Origin: Saccharibacillus deserti
GTDB taxonomy: Bacteria > Bacillota > Bacilli > Paenibacillales > Paenibacillaceae
Length of the DNA stretch: 64,000 bases
Direction: 5' to 3'
NCBI RefSeq assembly: GCF_013618475.1
Contig: NZ_JABJVN010000006.1
Location: 186,001 to 250,000 of the forward strand
Positions 26,616 through 34,537 of this stretch are shown one piece after another. The notes under the pieces were generated by a model. That model did no database searches and was not told the origin of the DNA. It saw nothing but the letters and a program-made list of their open reading frames with translations. Within the stretch, counting starts at the first letter, position 1, and the number at the start of each line of letters is the position of its first letter. A program made the translations under genes and the position numbers.

Positions 26616-27215
26616 TTGAAGTCTTTCTCGGTGCGCTATATGATGAACGCCACGACCGCTGCCGGATTGGCTGCTTGTGCAGCCTGCATCGTTTACGGTT
26701 TCTATACGGGGATCTTCACTTCCCAAGCTTCGCTGGAAGGGTTTCTCGCGGGGTTTGGCGTGTGGGCGCCGCTGATCTTCGTTGTATTCCAAGCCGTACA
26801 GGTGGTCATTCCGATTCTGCCCGGCGGGATCGGCTGCGTGGGCGGCATCCTGATCTTCGGACCGCTGGCCGGATTTTTCTATAACTATATCGGAATCTGC
26901 CTGGGTTCGCTGGCCGCGTTCCTGCTTGCGCGAAGGTACGGCCGCCCTATTCTGGACAGCATGTTCAGTCCGAAGCTGCAGGCCAAATACAAACACTGGA
27001 CGGAAGGCCGCCGCTTCAACAATCTGTTTGCCGTAGGCATCTTCATGCCGGTCGCACCGGACGATTTCCTGTGCTACCTGGCGGGAACGACGAAGATGAC
27101 GCTGCGCCGCTTTACGACGATTATCCTGCTCGGCAAACCGCTTGCGATCGCGGCTTACAGCTTTGGTCTGAGCGCGGCGATTACCTGGGCGGCAAAGCTG
27201 TTCGGCATCGCTTGA
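26616..27215 (+). CDS. VTT-domain (TVP38/TMEM64, DedA-like) membrane protein
   Basis: TTG 26616 is favoured because GGAGGG lies 7 bases upstream; an ATG at 26574 has no ribosome site, and TTG 26610 is too close. The 199-residue protein has about five hydrophobic segments, with the core VTT region LIFVVFQAVQVVIPILPGGI then GCVGGILIFGPLAGFFYNYI and GSLAAFLLARRYGRP, typical of YtxB/YdjZ-type TVP38 proteins. Later VGIFMPVAPDDFLCYLAGTT carries the conserved re-entrant loop. Family members are thought to flip or scramble polar lipids. The location between two glycolipid glycosyltransferase genes fits a role in lipid transbilayer movement, which is inference. Confidence 0.82.
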   Translation: MKSFSVRYMMNATTAAGLAACAACIVYGFYTGIFTSQASLEGFLAGFGVWAPLIFVVFQAVQVVIPILPGGIGCVGGILIFGPLAGFFYNYIGICLGSLAAFLLARRYGRPILDSMFSPKLQAKYKHWTEGRRFNNLFAVGIFMPVAPDDFLCYLAGTTKMTLRRFTTIILLGKPLAIAAYSFGLSAAITWAAKLFGIA

Positions 27216-27240
27216 ATGTGAAGAAGGGAAGGAAACAAAC

Positions 27241-28284
27241 ATGAAAATCCTGCTGTATGCCGGATCGCTGGACACGGTAAGCCGAAGCGGAGTCGGCGAG
27301 GCTGTGCGCCACCAGCGCGAAGCGCTGGAGAGGCTCGGCATCGATTACACGATGAACGAGCGTGAGGATTACGATCTTGTGCATCTGAACACCATTTTCC
27401 CCGATTCCCTGCGGATGGCGAAAAGAGCGAAACGAAAAGGCAAAAAAGTCGTCTACCATGCCCATTCGACCATGGAAGACTTCCGCAATTCTTTCCGGGG
27501 GTCGAACCTGGCGGCACCGCTGTTCAAACGTTGGATCATGCGCTGTTACCGCAGCGCCGATCTGCTCATCACGCCGACGGAATACGCCAAAGGACTGATC
27601 CAAAACTACGGGGTGACCAATCCGATCGTCAGTTTGTCGAACGGGGTGGACAGCGCGTTTTTTGCGCCGGACCCGGAAGCCGGACGCCGCTTCCGCCTCA
27701 GGCACGGTCTGGACGAAGAGGCGAAAGTCGTTCTGTCGGTCGGACATTATATCGAGCGCAAAGGCGTGCTGGATTTCGTGGAACTGGCCCGGCGGATGCC
27801 GGATCATCAATTCTACTGGTTCGGCTATACGCCGCTGTACATGGTGCCGCCGAAGATTCGCGAAGCGGTGGAAACGAAGCTGCCGAACCTGCGTTTTCCC
27901 GGCTACGTGAACCGGGAAGAGCTGCGCGACGCTTACTGCGGAAGCAATCTGTTTCTGTTCGCGACCCACGAAGAGACGGAAGGCATCGTGCTGCTGGAAG
28001 CTCTGGCCGCTGAAATCCCCGTGCTGGTGCGCGATCTGCCGATCTACGCCGATTGGCTCGAAGACGGAGGAACCGTCTACAAGGCACGCGATCTGGATGC
28101 GTTCGAGCGCGGCATCCGGGGGATTGCGGGGCGTACGCTGCCGGATCTCACCGCCAACGGCCGGAAATTGGCTTTGGGGCTCGATCTGGATGCGGTAGGC
28201 CGGCGCCTTGTCGAATTATATGAGATCGCCTTACATAGCAATCCGGTCAAGCCGCAGGCAAAGATTCTGCACCCGGAAGTCTAG
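27241..28284 (+). CDS. GT4 glycosyltransferase, probable second glycolipid glycosyltransferase
   Basis: The 347-residue protein begins KILLYAGSLDTVSRSGVGEA and contains EDYDLVHLNTIFPDS, VYHAHSTMEDFRNSFRGSN, and ITPTEYAKGLIQNYGV. These are shared with the CpoA/LafA group that adds a second sugar to monoglucosyl-diacylglycerol. The donor domain has VVLSVGHYIERKGVLDFVEL and the E-x7-E motif in HEETEGIVLLEALAAEIPVL. It starts 25 bases after the VTT gene with GAAGGGAAGG upstream. The family link is from memory; a cell-wall or exopolysaccharide role cannot be excluded. A long hairpin terminator follows. Confidence 0.8.
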   Translation: MKILLYAGSLDTVSRSGVGEAVRHQREALERLGIDYTMNEREDYDLVHLNTIFPDSLRMAKRAKRKGKKVVYHAHSTMEDFRNSFRGSNLAAPLFKRWIMRCYRSADLLITPTEYAKGLIQNYGVTNPIVSLSNGVDSAFFAPDPEAGRRFRLRHGLDEEAKVVLSVGHYIERKGVLDFVELARRMPDHQFYWFGYTPLYMVPPKIREAVETKLPNLRFPGYVNREELRDAYCGSNLFLFATHEETEGIVLLEALAAEIPVLVRDLPIYADWLEDGGTVYKARDLDAFERGIRGIAGRTLPDLTANGRKLALGLDLDAVGRRLVELYEIALHSNPVKPQAKILHPEV

Positions 28285-28327
28285 ACCTTATCGGGACCTC
28301 GTTTACGGTTCGAAACCTGCAAACGCC

Positions 28328-28394
28328 AAAAAACCTGCCGCCGGCCGGCTGTGCATCTTCGGATACGCAGCCGGGATGGACGGGCAGGTTTTTT
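28328..28394. terminator. Bidirectional terminator between glycosyltransferase and aldo/keto reductase genes
   Basis: AAAAAACCTGCCG pairs with CGGGCAGGTTTTTT (one mismatch) around a loop that holds a second GC stem. It is placed between convergent genes. Confidence 0.8.
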
Positions 28395-28480
28395 GATATT
28401 CGGATACAGCCGCGCAGTCGTGACCCGGGCAGGTCTTAAGCCTTGACCCGGTTGAGGTCGGATCAGAAAGCGGGAATGTC

Positions 28481-29398
28481 TTAAGGCAGTTTGTTGCCGG
28501 CCGCACGATAGATACTGTACCATTCTTCGCGGGACAGCTTCACTTCACCGGCTTTGATGCAGTCTTTGATCCGCTGCACGTTCATCGTTCCTGTTACCGG
28601 CTGCATATTCGCCGGGTGGCGCAGCAGCCACGCGATCGCGATCGTCGTATTGCTCACGCCGTGAGCTTCCGCAACCTTGTTGATCTCCGCGTTCAGCTCC
28701 GGGAATTTGTCGTTGTCGAGGAAGACGCCTTCGAAGAATCCGTACTGGAACGGCGACCACGGCTGAATCGTGATATCGTTCAGGCGGCAGTAATCCAGAA
28801 TGCTGCCGTCGCGGTCGACCGACTCGTCGATCAGCATGTTTACGTTGACGCCGTTGGAGATCATGTTGGCATTCGTGATGCTGAGCTGAAGCTGATTGGC
28901 GACCAGCGGCTGCTTCACATATTTTTTGAGCAGATCGATCTGCATCGGTTTTTGGTTGGACACGCCGAAGTGGCGGACTTTACCCGAAGATTCCAGCTTA
29001 TCGAACGCTTCGGCCACTTCTTCAGGCTCGACCAGAGCGTCGGGACGGTGCAGCAGCAGGATATCGAGGTAGTCGGTATTGAGTCTTTGCAGAATACCGT
29101 CGACGGACGACAGGATATGCTCCTTGGAGAAATCGAACTGTCCCTGACGGATGCCGCATTTGGACTGCAGAATCAGGTTCTCGCGTACCGACGGGCTCAT
29201 ATGTACCGCTTCGGCAAAGATTTCTTCGCACTTGCCGCCGCCGTAAATGTCCGCATGGTCGAAGAAGTTTGCGCCTTCGTCGAGTGCCGTTTGCACGAAT
29301 GTTTCGGCTTCTTTTTTGTCCAGGGAATCGATTCTCATACAGCCGACAGCGACTACCGGTACGTCCAGATTGCTGCTTCCGAGCTTGATGGTTCTCAT
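28481..29398 (-). CDS. Aldo/keto reductase (YdhF/YcsN group)
   Basis: The 305-residue protein begins MRTIKLGSSNLDVPVVAVGC. The catalytic residues are present: Asp and Tyr in FFDHADIYGGG, Lys in LILQSKCGIR, His in DILLLHRPD. It has the NADPH-binding C-terminus (LLRHPANMQPVTGTMNVQRI). The segment IQPWSPFQYGFFEG and overall length match E. coli YdhF and B. subtilis YcsN. It is an oxidoreductase of unknown physiological substrate. It is separated from its convergent neighbour by a terminator, with its own short upstream region (136 bases to the UbiA gene). Confidence 0.92.
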   Translation of the reverse strand: MRTIKLGSSNLDVPVVAVGCMRIDSLDKKEAETFVQTALDEGANFFDHADIYGGGKCEEIFAEAVHMSPSVRENLILQSKCGIRQGQFDFSKEHILSSVDGILQRLNTDYLDILLLHRPDALVEPEEVAEAFDKLESSGKVRHFGVSNQKPMQIDLLKKYVKQPLVANQLQLSITNANMISNGVNVNMLIDESVDRDGSILDYCRLNDITIQPWSPFQYGFFEGVFLDNDKFPELNAEINKVAEAHGVSNTTIAIAWLLRHPANMQPVTGTMNVQRIKDCIKAGEVKLSREEWYSIYRAAGNKLP

Positions 29399-29534
29399 AG
29401 CTGCTTTCCTCCTCGTATCTGGTTACTTAAAATCATAACAATTGTGACATAAAAATAAAACGTTTTCAAGGCATAAAAGGCATCCTGCCATTTTTGCTGC
29501 CAAGCCTGGGCCTTCTATACCCGTTCGACCGGAT

Positions 29535-30464
29535 TTAGTGGAAAATGCCGAGCCCGATCGCCAGAATCATCGCGGTGAGCAGCATTTTTTTCTCGCACAC
29601 CGTTACGGCCGCAGCGTCGCGCACATCCACCCGGGCCAGCCAATAGATCGACAAGGCTGCCGCCGCCAGAATGATCGCCGCCGCGGTCATTCGGCCGGAT
29701 CCCATAAACCAGAGCGCGGACAGGCCGATCATGGCGAAATAGACAATGGCCGGAAGACGGGCAAAGGCGAGGCCGAACCGGTCGGCGGCCCAGACGACGC
29801 TCGTCCGTTTGACGGGGGAAGCGCCGCGGTCGGCATCCAGGTCGGGGATATGGTGCACCATCACCCAGGCGATGCAGTACATGGCGTTGATCCAGGCGTT
29901 CTGCACGGCCCACTGGGGCAGGTCGTCCAGCAGCAGCCAGGCTCCCCCGAGCCCCAGCGCGAAGGTGGAAGGAAACGTGCTGATCCATTCACCGGCGAAA
30001 GGGACATAGGCCAGCCGAAAAGGAGCCGCGGAATAGGAGAAAGCGCCCCAAAGGCCGACGGCCAGCAAAACGGCAAGCCTGACCTGTCCCGACACGGCGA
30101 GCAGCACCGCTGCGATGAGCAGGGCGGCGGCCAGCCCGAAGCCGAATCGGCCGAGCGCTTCGGGCGAGATCCGTCCGCTCTGGATAATTCGGCTTCCGCC
30201 GGACAGCAGGGCAGGGCTATTCGCGTCCGTACCCGACCGGTAATCGGTATAATCGTTGAGCGCATGCGTCAGCAGACCGTGAATGAGCAGGCCGCCGAGC
30301 AGCAGCAGAAGCGCCGCGGTCAGTGCCCGGTCGGTCGGCAACACCGGATCCAGAAACAGCGGATAGACGCCCGAGAAGATAATGACGACGCTCGAAGCGA
30401 TCACGGCGGCGGGCCGCATGAGCAGCAGTCCGTTTTTGAGTATGGCCGAAGCGGAATGAGGCAA
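29535..30464 (-). CDS. UbiA-family prenyltransferase
   Basis: TTG at 30464 is chosen because AAGGAG lies 8 bases upstream; the frame could extend to 30509 without a ribosome site. The 309-residue protein has eight to nine membrane helices and the two aspartate-rich prenyl-diphosphate motifs: NDYTDYRSGTD (residues ~70-80) and DLDADRGA (residues ~210-217). Members transfer prenyl chains to aromatic or other acceptors (menaquinone, heme O, archaeal-type lipids). The acceptor cannot be assigned. It is not close to known menaquinone or heme genes here, so a MenA-like role is not supported by context. Confidence 0.88.
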   Translation of the reverse strand: MPHSASAILKNGLLLMRPAAVIASSVVIIFSGVYPLFLDPVLPTDRALTAALLLLLGGLLIHGLLTHALNDYTDYRSGTDANSPALLSGGSRIIQSGRISPEALGRFGFGLAAALLIAAVLLAVSGQVRLAVLLAVGLWGAFSYSAAPFRLAYVPFAGEWISTFPSTFALGLGGAWLLLDDLPQWAVQNAWINAMYCIAWVMVHHIPDLDADRGASPVKRTSVVWAADRFGLAFARLPAIVYFAMIGLSALWFMGSGRMTAAAIILAAAALSIYWLARVDVRDAAAVTVCEKKMLLTAMILAIGLGIFH

Positions 30465-30738
30465 GATGGCGGCTCCTTTCCGGGTGCGAAGTCTTTCATA
30501 CTTTAACAACCTATAACACCTGGCAGGAGCGAAGAACCACGCCGCAAGAAAATTCCGGACTTGTTTCTGAAATATATTTCACATTTTAAAAAAGCTATAA
30601 AATCGGTGCGGAGCAAGGGTGTAGGCGTCCGCGGAACGGGGCGTGAAAGCATCTCCCGAAAAAATCTTAGATTCAAGGATACCCCTGTGGTTTTATAGTA
30701 AATGAATGTCAAACAAACTCACCAAGGAGGCTACACAC

Positions 30739-31032
30739 ATGTTGACTAAAATCAGAAACCTGTTCCTCGTTCTGTCGCTCGTATCCGCTTTCGGCGCAGC
30801 TTCTGCTTTTGCAGGGGAAGCACAGACTGCATCCGTTGGTACGACGTCCATTTCGGCTGCGGCTGACGTAGAGGGAACAACCAGCGATGCCGTTGACGAA
30901 GCAACCGACGACGACGGCGACAAGGGGCTTTGGGGCCTGCTCGGTCTGCTGGGTCTGCTCGGTCTGCTCGGTCTGCGCCGCCGCAATGACCACCATGACA
31001 CGTCCGTAACCCGCACGACGAACAACCGTTAA
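30739..31032 (+). CDS. WGxxGxxG-CTERM small secreted protein
   Basis: ATG 30739 is 8 bases after AAGGAGG. The 97-residue protein has a signal peptide (KIRNLFLVLSLVSAFGAASA), a low-complexity Thr/Ser/Asp-rich mature part ending in an acidic stretch (DEATDDDGDKG), and a C-terminal WGLLGLLGLLGLLGLRRRN. This is the tripartite WGxxGxxG sorting signal: Trp-Gly motif, hydrophobic helix, basic cluster. The repeated Leu-Gly codons create a near-perfect 12-base tandem repeat at about 30937-30976. Such proteins are presumed to be processed by a dedicated rhombosortase- or exosortase-like partner, which is not in this window. A terminator follows. Confidence 0.85.
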   Translation: MLTKIRNLFLVLSLVSAFGAASAFAGEAQTASVGTTSISAAADVEGTTSDAVDEATDDDGDKGLWGLLGLLGLLGLLGLRRRNDHHDTSVTRTTNNR

Positions 31033-31043
31033 GAGAGATTCAC

Positions 31044-31090
31044 CAAAAAGCGTCTATGCTGCGGAACTCCGCGGGCATGGCGCTTTTTTT
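31044..31090 (+). terminator. Terminator after the WGxxGxxG protein gene
   Basis: AAAAAGCG and CGCTTTTTTT close a long hairpin with an internal GCGGAACTCCGC stem-loop. Confidence 0.75.
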
Positions 31091-31148
31091 GCTGCTTAAA
31101 TCGGTACTGCCTCCATAAAAGCATCTGCGGGACAAAGATTTGGAACAT

Positions 31149-31171
31149 TCGTTTATTTATTTATTTATTTA
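31149..31171. repeat. TTTA microsatellite
   Basis: About five TTTA units in tandem lie in the gap between the WGxxGxxG gene and the next small membrane protein gene. Repeat-number changes here could alter expression of the downstream gene, but no promoter element is clearly attached. Confidence 0.7.
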
Positions 31172-31288
31172 ATAGAAGGAAGGATAAATGAATATCGGCG
31201 GGCCTCCGCAAAAGCTTCTTCTTTCGGGAGAGGCACTTCGCTATGTTTCGGGTTACATAATAGGTATCAAGTGGAAAAGGGGTGGCGT

Positions 31289-31528
31289 ATGCCGATCGAA
31301 TCGCTTTGGCTTTTGCTTCCGGGAATCGCTTTGATTCTGCTGGGCGCTTTTTATTTAAGAAAAGGATTCATGCCGACTGTGGAACCTTACCGCAAAAACG
31401 AAAAACGGGAAGGAAACAGTGCCGCCGCCCGCGAGAAAACGGCCAGTCTGGCCGCCGGTGCGGCTTTTCTGATCGCAGGCCTCATTCTGATCCTGTTTTT
31501 CACGACCGTTCCTTCGATGATTCCTTAA
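31289..31528 (+). CDS. Small two-TM membrane protein of unknown function
   Basis: ATG 31289 follows AAAAGGGG. The 79-residue protein has two membrane segments (LWLLLPGIALILLGAFYL and AAGAAFLIAGLILILFFT) joined by a basic cytoplasmic-type loop (RKNEKREGNSAAAREK). No family was recognised. It is alone on its strand between a terminator and the flavin oxidoreductase gene 145 bases downstream. Confidence 0.6.
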   Translation: MPIESLWLLLPGIALILLGAFYLRKGFMPTVEPYRKNEKREGNSAAAREKTASLAAGAAFLIAGLILILFFTTVPSMIP

Positions 31529-31673
31529 GTTTCGAACCGACTTTCAAAACAATGCTTGAAATCTCCGTCGAAAAAGCCGATAATGAGCATATAAAATAAT
31601 TATAGTAACTTACTTTAATAAATTTAATTGACCGTTACTCAAAGAGTCGGCTTATCGAAAAGGAGATTCAATC

Positions 31674-32738
31674 ATGGAAATCGGCATCAGTACATTTGTG
31701 GAAACCACTCCGGCGGACGGCACCGGACCGACGATCAGTCACGCGGAGCGCATCCGTCAGGTTGTGGAAGAGATCGTCCTCGCGGACAAAGTCGGCCTTG
31801 ACGTGTTCGGGGTAGGCGAACATCACCGGATCGATTACGCAGCTTCCGCCCCTGCGGTCATTCTGGCTGCGGCCGCGGCCCGTACCGAGAAGATCCGCCT
31901 GACAAGCGCGGTAACGGTGCTGTCTTCGGCCGATCCGGTACGCGTGTTCCAGGACTTCTCGACCGTGGACGCCATCTCGAACGGCCGCGCGGAGATCATG
32001 GCGGGCCGGGGGTCGTTTATCGAATCGTTCCCGCTGTTCGGTTACGATCTGAACGACTACGACGATCTGTTCGACGAGAAGCTGGAGCTGCTGCTCCAAA
32101 TTCAGCAATCGGAAATCGTCGACTGGAAAGGCGGGCACCGTCCGGCGATCAAGAACCGGGGCGTTTATCCGCGTCCCGTGCAGGAGAAACTGCCGATCTG
32201 GATCGGCAGCGGCGGCAATCAGGAGTCCGTCGTCCGCGCCGGCCTGCTGAACCTGCCGCTGGTGCTCGCGATTATCGGTGGGCGTCCGGCTCAGTTCGCG
32301 CCGCTTGTCGATCTGTACAAGCGTGCGGCCCGGCACGGCGGACACGATGCGTCCCTGCTGCCGGTCGCTTCGCATTCGCACGGTTTCGTCGGCGGGACCG
32401 ACGACGAAGCGGCGGACAAATTCTATCCGTCGATGCGCTATGCGATGACCGTGCTCGGCAAAGAGCGCGGCTGGGCTCCGTATACCCGGCAGGGTTACGA
32501 TGCTTTGCGCGGACCGGAAGGGGCGCTGTACGTCGGCAGCCCGGAGACGGTGGCGAAGAAGATCATCGATCTGCGCAAAAAAGTCGGGATTACCCGCTTC
32601 ATGCTGCATACGCCGGTAGGTACGATGGGCAACCACGACGACGTGCTGCGTTCGGTCGAACTGCTTGGTACGAAAGTAGCTCCGATCGTCCGCGAAGAAA
32701 TCGCGGCTTGGGAAGCGGCGGGACAACCCGCAGAATAA
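31674..32738 (+). CDS. LLM-class flavin-dependent oxidoreductase
   Basis: The 354-residue protein has a luciferase-like TIM-barrel fold. The N-terminus is MEIGISTFVETTPADGTGPT; VFGVGEHHRIDYAASAPAVI carries the conserved EHH, and IRLTSAVTVLSSADPVRVFQ the flavin-binding strand. QEKLPIWIGSGGNQESVVRA and GALYVGSPETVAKKI are typical of the long LLM proteins with an inserted C-terminal region. The enzymes use FMN/F420-type reduced flavin to oxidise diverse substrates; the substrate is unknown. AAAAGGAG lies 9 bases before the ATG and a strong hairpin terminator follows. The upstream region contains AGTAAC and GTTACT half-sites about 25 bases apart that may be an operator. Confidence 0.9.
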   Translation: MEIGISTFVETTPADGTGPTISHAERIRQVVEEIVLADKVGLDVFGVGEHHRIDYAASAPAVILAAAAARTEKIRLTSAVTVLSSADPVRVFQDFSTVDAISNGRAEIMAGRGSFIESFPLFGYDLNDYDDLFDEKLELLLQIQQSEIVDWKGGHRPAIKNRGVYPRPVQEKLPIWIGSGGNQESVVRAGLLNLPLVLAIIGGRPAQFAPLVDLYKRAARHGGHDASLLPVASHSHGFVGGTDDEAADKFYPSMRYAMTVLGKERGWAPYTRQGYDALRGPEGALYVGSPETVAKKIIDLRKKVGITRFMLHTPVGTMGNHDDVLRSVELLGTKVAPIVREEIAAWEAAGQPAE

Positions 32739-32781
32739 AGAAGAAGGCCGCCGTTTCTTCGCAGGCGGCTGATTCCTTCCA

Positions 32782-32810
32782 AGCCCGCACCTTTCGGTGC
32801 GGGCTTTTTT
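32782..32810 (+). terminator. Terminator of the LLM oxidoreductase gene
   Basis: GCCCGCACC and GGTGCGGGC form a perfect stem with TTTC loop followed by TTTTTT. Confidence 0.92.
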
Positions 32811-32848
32811 CTGCGGCTTTTCGATCAAATCGGCGATATATTTATTTT

Positions 32849-32887
32849 CGAATATCCCTTTACGGGAATATTCGGTTGGGTTATATT
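32849..32887 (+). promoter_or_regulatory. ArsR promoter with overlapping inverted-repeat operator
   Basis: CGAATAT at 32849 is mirrored by ATATTCG ending at 32874, a typical ArsR/SmtB half-site pair. TTTACG at 32859-32864 (-35) lies inside the repeat, and TATATT at 32882-32887 (-10) follows with a 17-base spacer. The overlap predicts autorepression by the ArsR-type protein encoded just downstream. Confidence 0.6.
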
Positions 32888-32924
32888 GGGAGCTGTACAA
32901 GACGCACGATTGAAAGAGGTGATC

Positions 32925-33302
32925 TTGCGCGGAACGGGAGAAGGCGGAAGAAAGGCCGATTCCGGTCTGCGCAGAGACGATATGGACGAAAGACATACAG
33001 AGCTGTTCGGTGCATTGGCGGAACCGAGCCGCATGCGGATCGTGTCGCTGCTGCGCGAAGGACCGCTCAGCGTAGGCGAGATTGCGGATCGTTTGGAACT
33101 GCGCCAGCCGCAGGCTTCCAAACATCTTAAGGTGCTGCAGCAGGCAGGCGTGGTGGAGGTTCAGGCTGCGGCGAACCGGAGGCATTACCGGCTGCGGCCG
33201 GAGCCTTTTCGGGAGATGGAAGATTGGCTGGCGGGCTACCGCGAGCTGTGGAGCGAACGCTTCGACCGGCTGGACGAGTACCTGCGGAATATGCCGGATT
33301 GA
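32925..33302 (+). CDS. ArsR-family transcriptional regulator
   Basis: TTG 32925 is preferred: it is preceded by GAGGTGATC (extended Shine-Dalgarno) and lies ~30 bases after the predicted start of transcription. ATG 32982, where family similarity begins (MDERHTELFGALAEPSRMRI), is an alternative without a ribosome site. The winged helix is clear: VGEIADRLELRQPQASKHLK (recognition helix), then VVEVQAAANRRHYRLRPEPF (wing). No metal-binding cysteine (CVC type) is present, so it probably belongs to the ArsR group paired with AHSA1/SRPBCC proteins, and exactly such a gene follows 68 bases downstream. It likely represses its own operon. Confidence 0.88.
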   Translation: MRGTGEGGRKADSGLRRDDMDERHTELFGALAEPSRMRIVSLLREGPLSVGEIADRLELRQPQASKHLKVLQQAGVVEVQAAANRRHYRLRPEPFREMEDWLAGYRELWSERFDRLDEYLRNMPD

Positions 33303-33370
33303 CCGGGGCGCGTCGGATACCGAATACTCGAAGATGCATCCAAATCAGGTATTTCAGGGAGGAAATCGAC

Positions 33371-33877
33371 ATGACAGACCGTATGATCGTAAGAATCGAA
33401 GGCCGGGAATTTGTGATGGAACGGGTCTTCCAAGCGCCGCGGGAAAAAGTATTTGCGGCGTTCACCCAATGTGAACACCTGAAGCATTGGTGGGGACCCC
33501 GGGGTTGGGTACTCACCGCCTGTACGCTCGATTTCCGGCCGGAAGGCGTCTGGCATTACTGCATGACGTGCCAAGACAAGAATCAAGGCGACTTTTTCGG
33601 GATGGAGTCCTGGGGCAAAGGCGTTTACCGCAGGATCGATGCGCCGAACTCATTCGTCTATACCGATTATTTCTCCGATGCCGAAGGCGGCATCAACGAA
33701 GACCTGCCTCCATCCGATACCACATTGGTCTTCGAAGAGTTCGAAGGCGGAACGAAGCTGGTCTCCCGCACCCTGTACGATTCGGAAGAGTCGCTGAAGA
33801 CGGTTGTCGAGATGGGCATGGAGCAGGGCATCCGCGAGACGTGGGACCGACTGGAGGAGTACCTTAGTGAACAGTAA
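33371..33877 (+). CDS. AHSA1/SRPBCC domain protein
   Basis: ATG 33371 follows GGGAGGA. The 168-residue protein is a START-like SRPBCC fold: VMERVFQAPREKVFAAFTQC, then LKHWWGPRGWVLTACTLDFR, SDTTLVFEEFEGGTKLVSRT, and a C-terminal helix EQGIRETWDRLEEYL, all diagnostic of the activator-of-Hsp90 homology (YndB-like) group. These proteins bind hydrophobic ligands in a deep cavity; ligand unknown. They are very often encoded directly after an ArsR-type regulator, as here. Its 3' end overlaps the FMN reductase gene by 11 bases, which makes these three genes one operon. Confidence 0.9.
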   Translation: MTDRMIVRIEGREFVMERVFQAPREKVFAAFTQCEHLKHWWGPRGWVLTACTLDFRPEGVWHYCMTCQDKNQGDFFGMESWGKGVYRRIDAPNSFVYTDYFSDAEGGINEDLPPSDTTLVFEEFEGGTKLVSRTLYDSEESLKTVVEMGMEQGIRETWDRLEEYLSEQ

Positions 33878-34436
33878 AGGGCAAGTCGACCGGAAACCCA
33901 TAAAGATACTCGGCATTTCGGGGAGCCTTCGCGCACAGTCGGCCAATTCGAGACTGCTGTCGGCTTTCGAACGTTTGCTGCCGCCGCATGCGAAGTATGA
34001 GACGTACGACAAGCTGGCGAACCTGCCGCATTTCAATCCCGACCTGGAGGACAGCGGCCTTCCGGTACACGAAGAGGTAAAGCAGTGGAGAGCGCATCTC
34101 GCTTGGGCGGACGCCATCGTCATCTGTACGCCGGAATATGCACGCGGGGTTCCCGGGTCACTGAAAAATGCGCTCGACTGGGTCGTTTCTTCAGGCGAAT
34201 TCGTCGATAAGCCGACTGCGGCGATCGGAGCTTCTCCCCATCCGCAGGGCGGCTCGGCGGCACTCGATTCGCTGATCGGGACGCTCGGGATGATGAGCGC
34301 CGTCATTCCGGAAGGAGCCGGGCTGTGTATTCCGTTCATCACGAAAAAGTTTGCGGCGGACGGGACTTTGAACGATGCCGAGACCGAAGATAGGCTGCGG
34401 AAGCTGGCAGCAGCGCTGGCCGAAGCCGCAGGCTGA
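33867..34436 (+). CDS. NADPH-dependent FMN reductase (flavodoxin fold)
   Basis: GTG 33867 is chosen because TGGAGGAG lies ~8 bases upstream, within the end of the AHSA1 gene. The 189-residue protein has KILGISGSLRAQSANSRLLS (flavin phosphate-binding loop), WADAIVICTPEYARGVPGSL (PEY motif contacting the isoalloxazine), and KPTAAIGASPHPQGGSAALD. It matches the NADPH:FMN/quinone reductase family (YieF/ChrR-like). The third gene of the ArsR operon, it suggests the operon responds to a redox-active or electrophilic compound, which is inference. Confidence 0.9.
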   Translation: MNSKGQVDRKPIKILGISGSLRAQSANSRLLSAFERLLPPHAKYETYDKLANLPHFNPDLEDSGLPVHEEVKQWRAHLAWADAIVICTPEYARGVPGSLKNALDWVVSSGEFVDKPTAAIGASPHPQGGSAALDSLIGTLGMMSAVIPEGAGLCIPFITKKFAADGTLNDAETEDRLRKLAAALAEAAG

Positions 34437-34475
34437 AGTCGAAAAGCGTCCGATCACGGATAGCCGGGTACAAAT

Positions 34476-34531
34476 TGAAAAGGCGTGACCATACGAAGCG
34501 GGATAAGCTTCGCACGGTCGCGCCTTTTTTT
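34476..34531. terminator. Bidirectional terminator between FMN reductase and MarR genes
   Basis: AAAAGGCGTGACC pairs with GGTCGCGCCTTTT around a loop holding CGAAGC/GCTTCG. T runs are present on both strands. Confidence 0.8.
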
Positions 34532-34537
34532 GCATGT

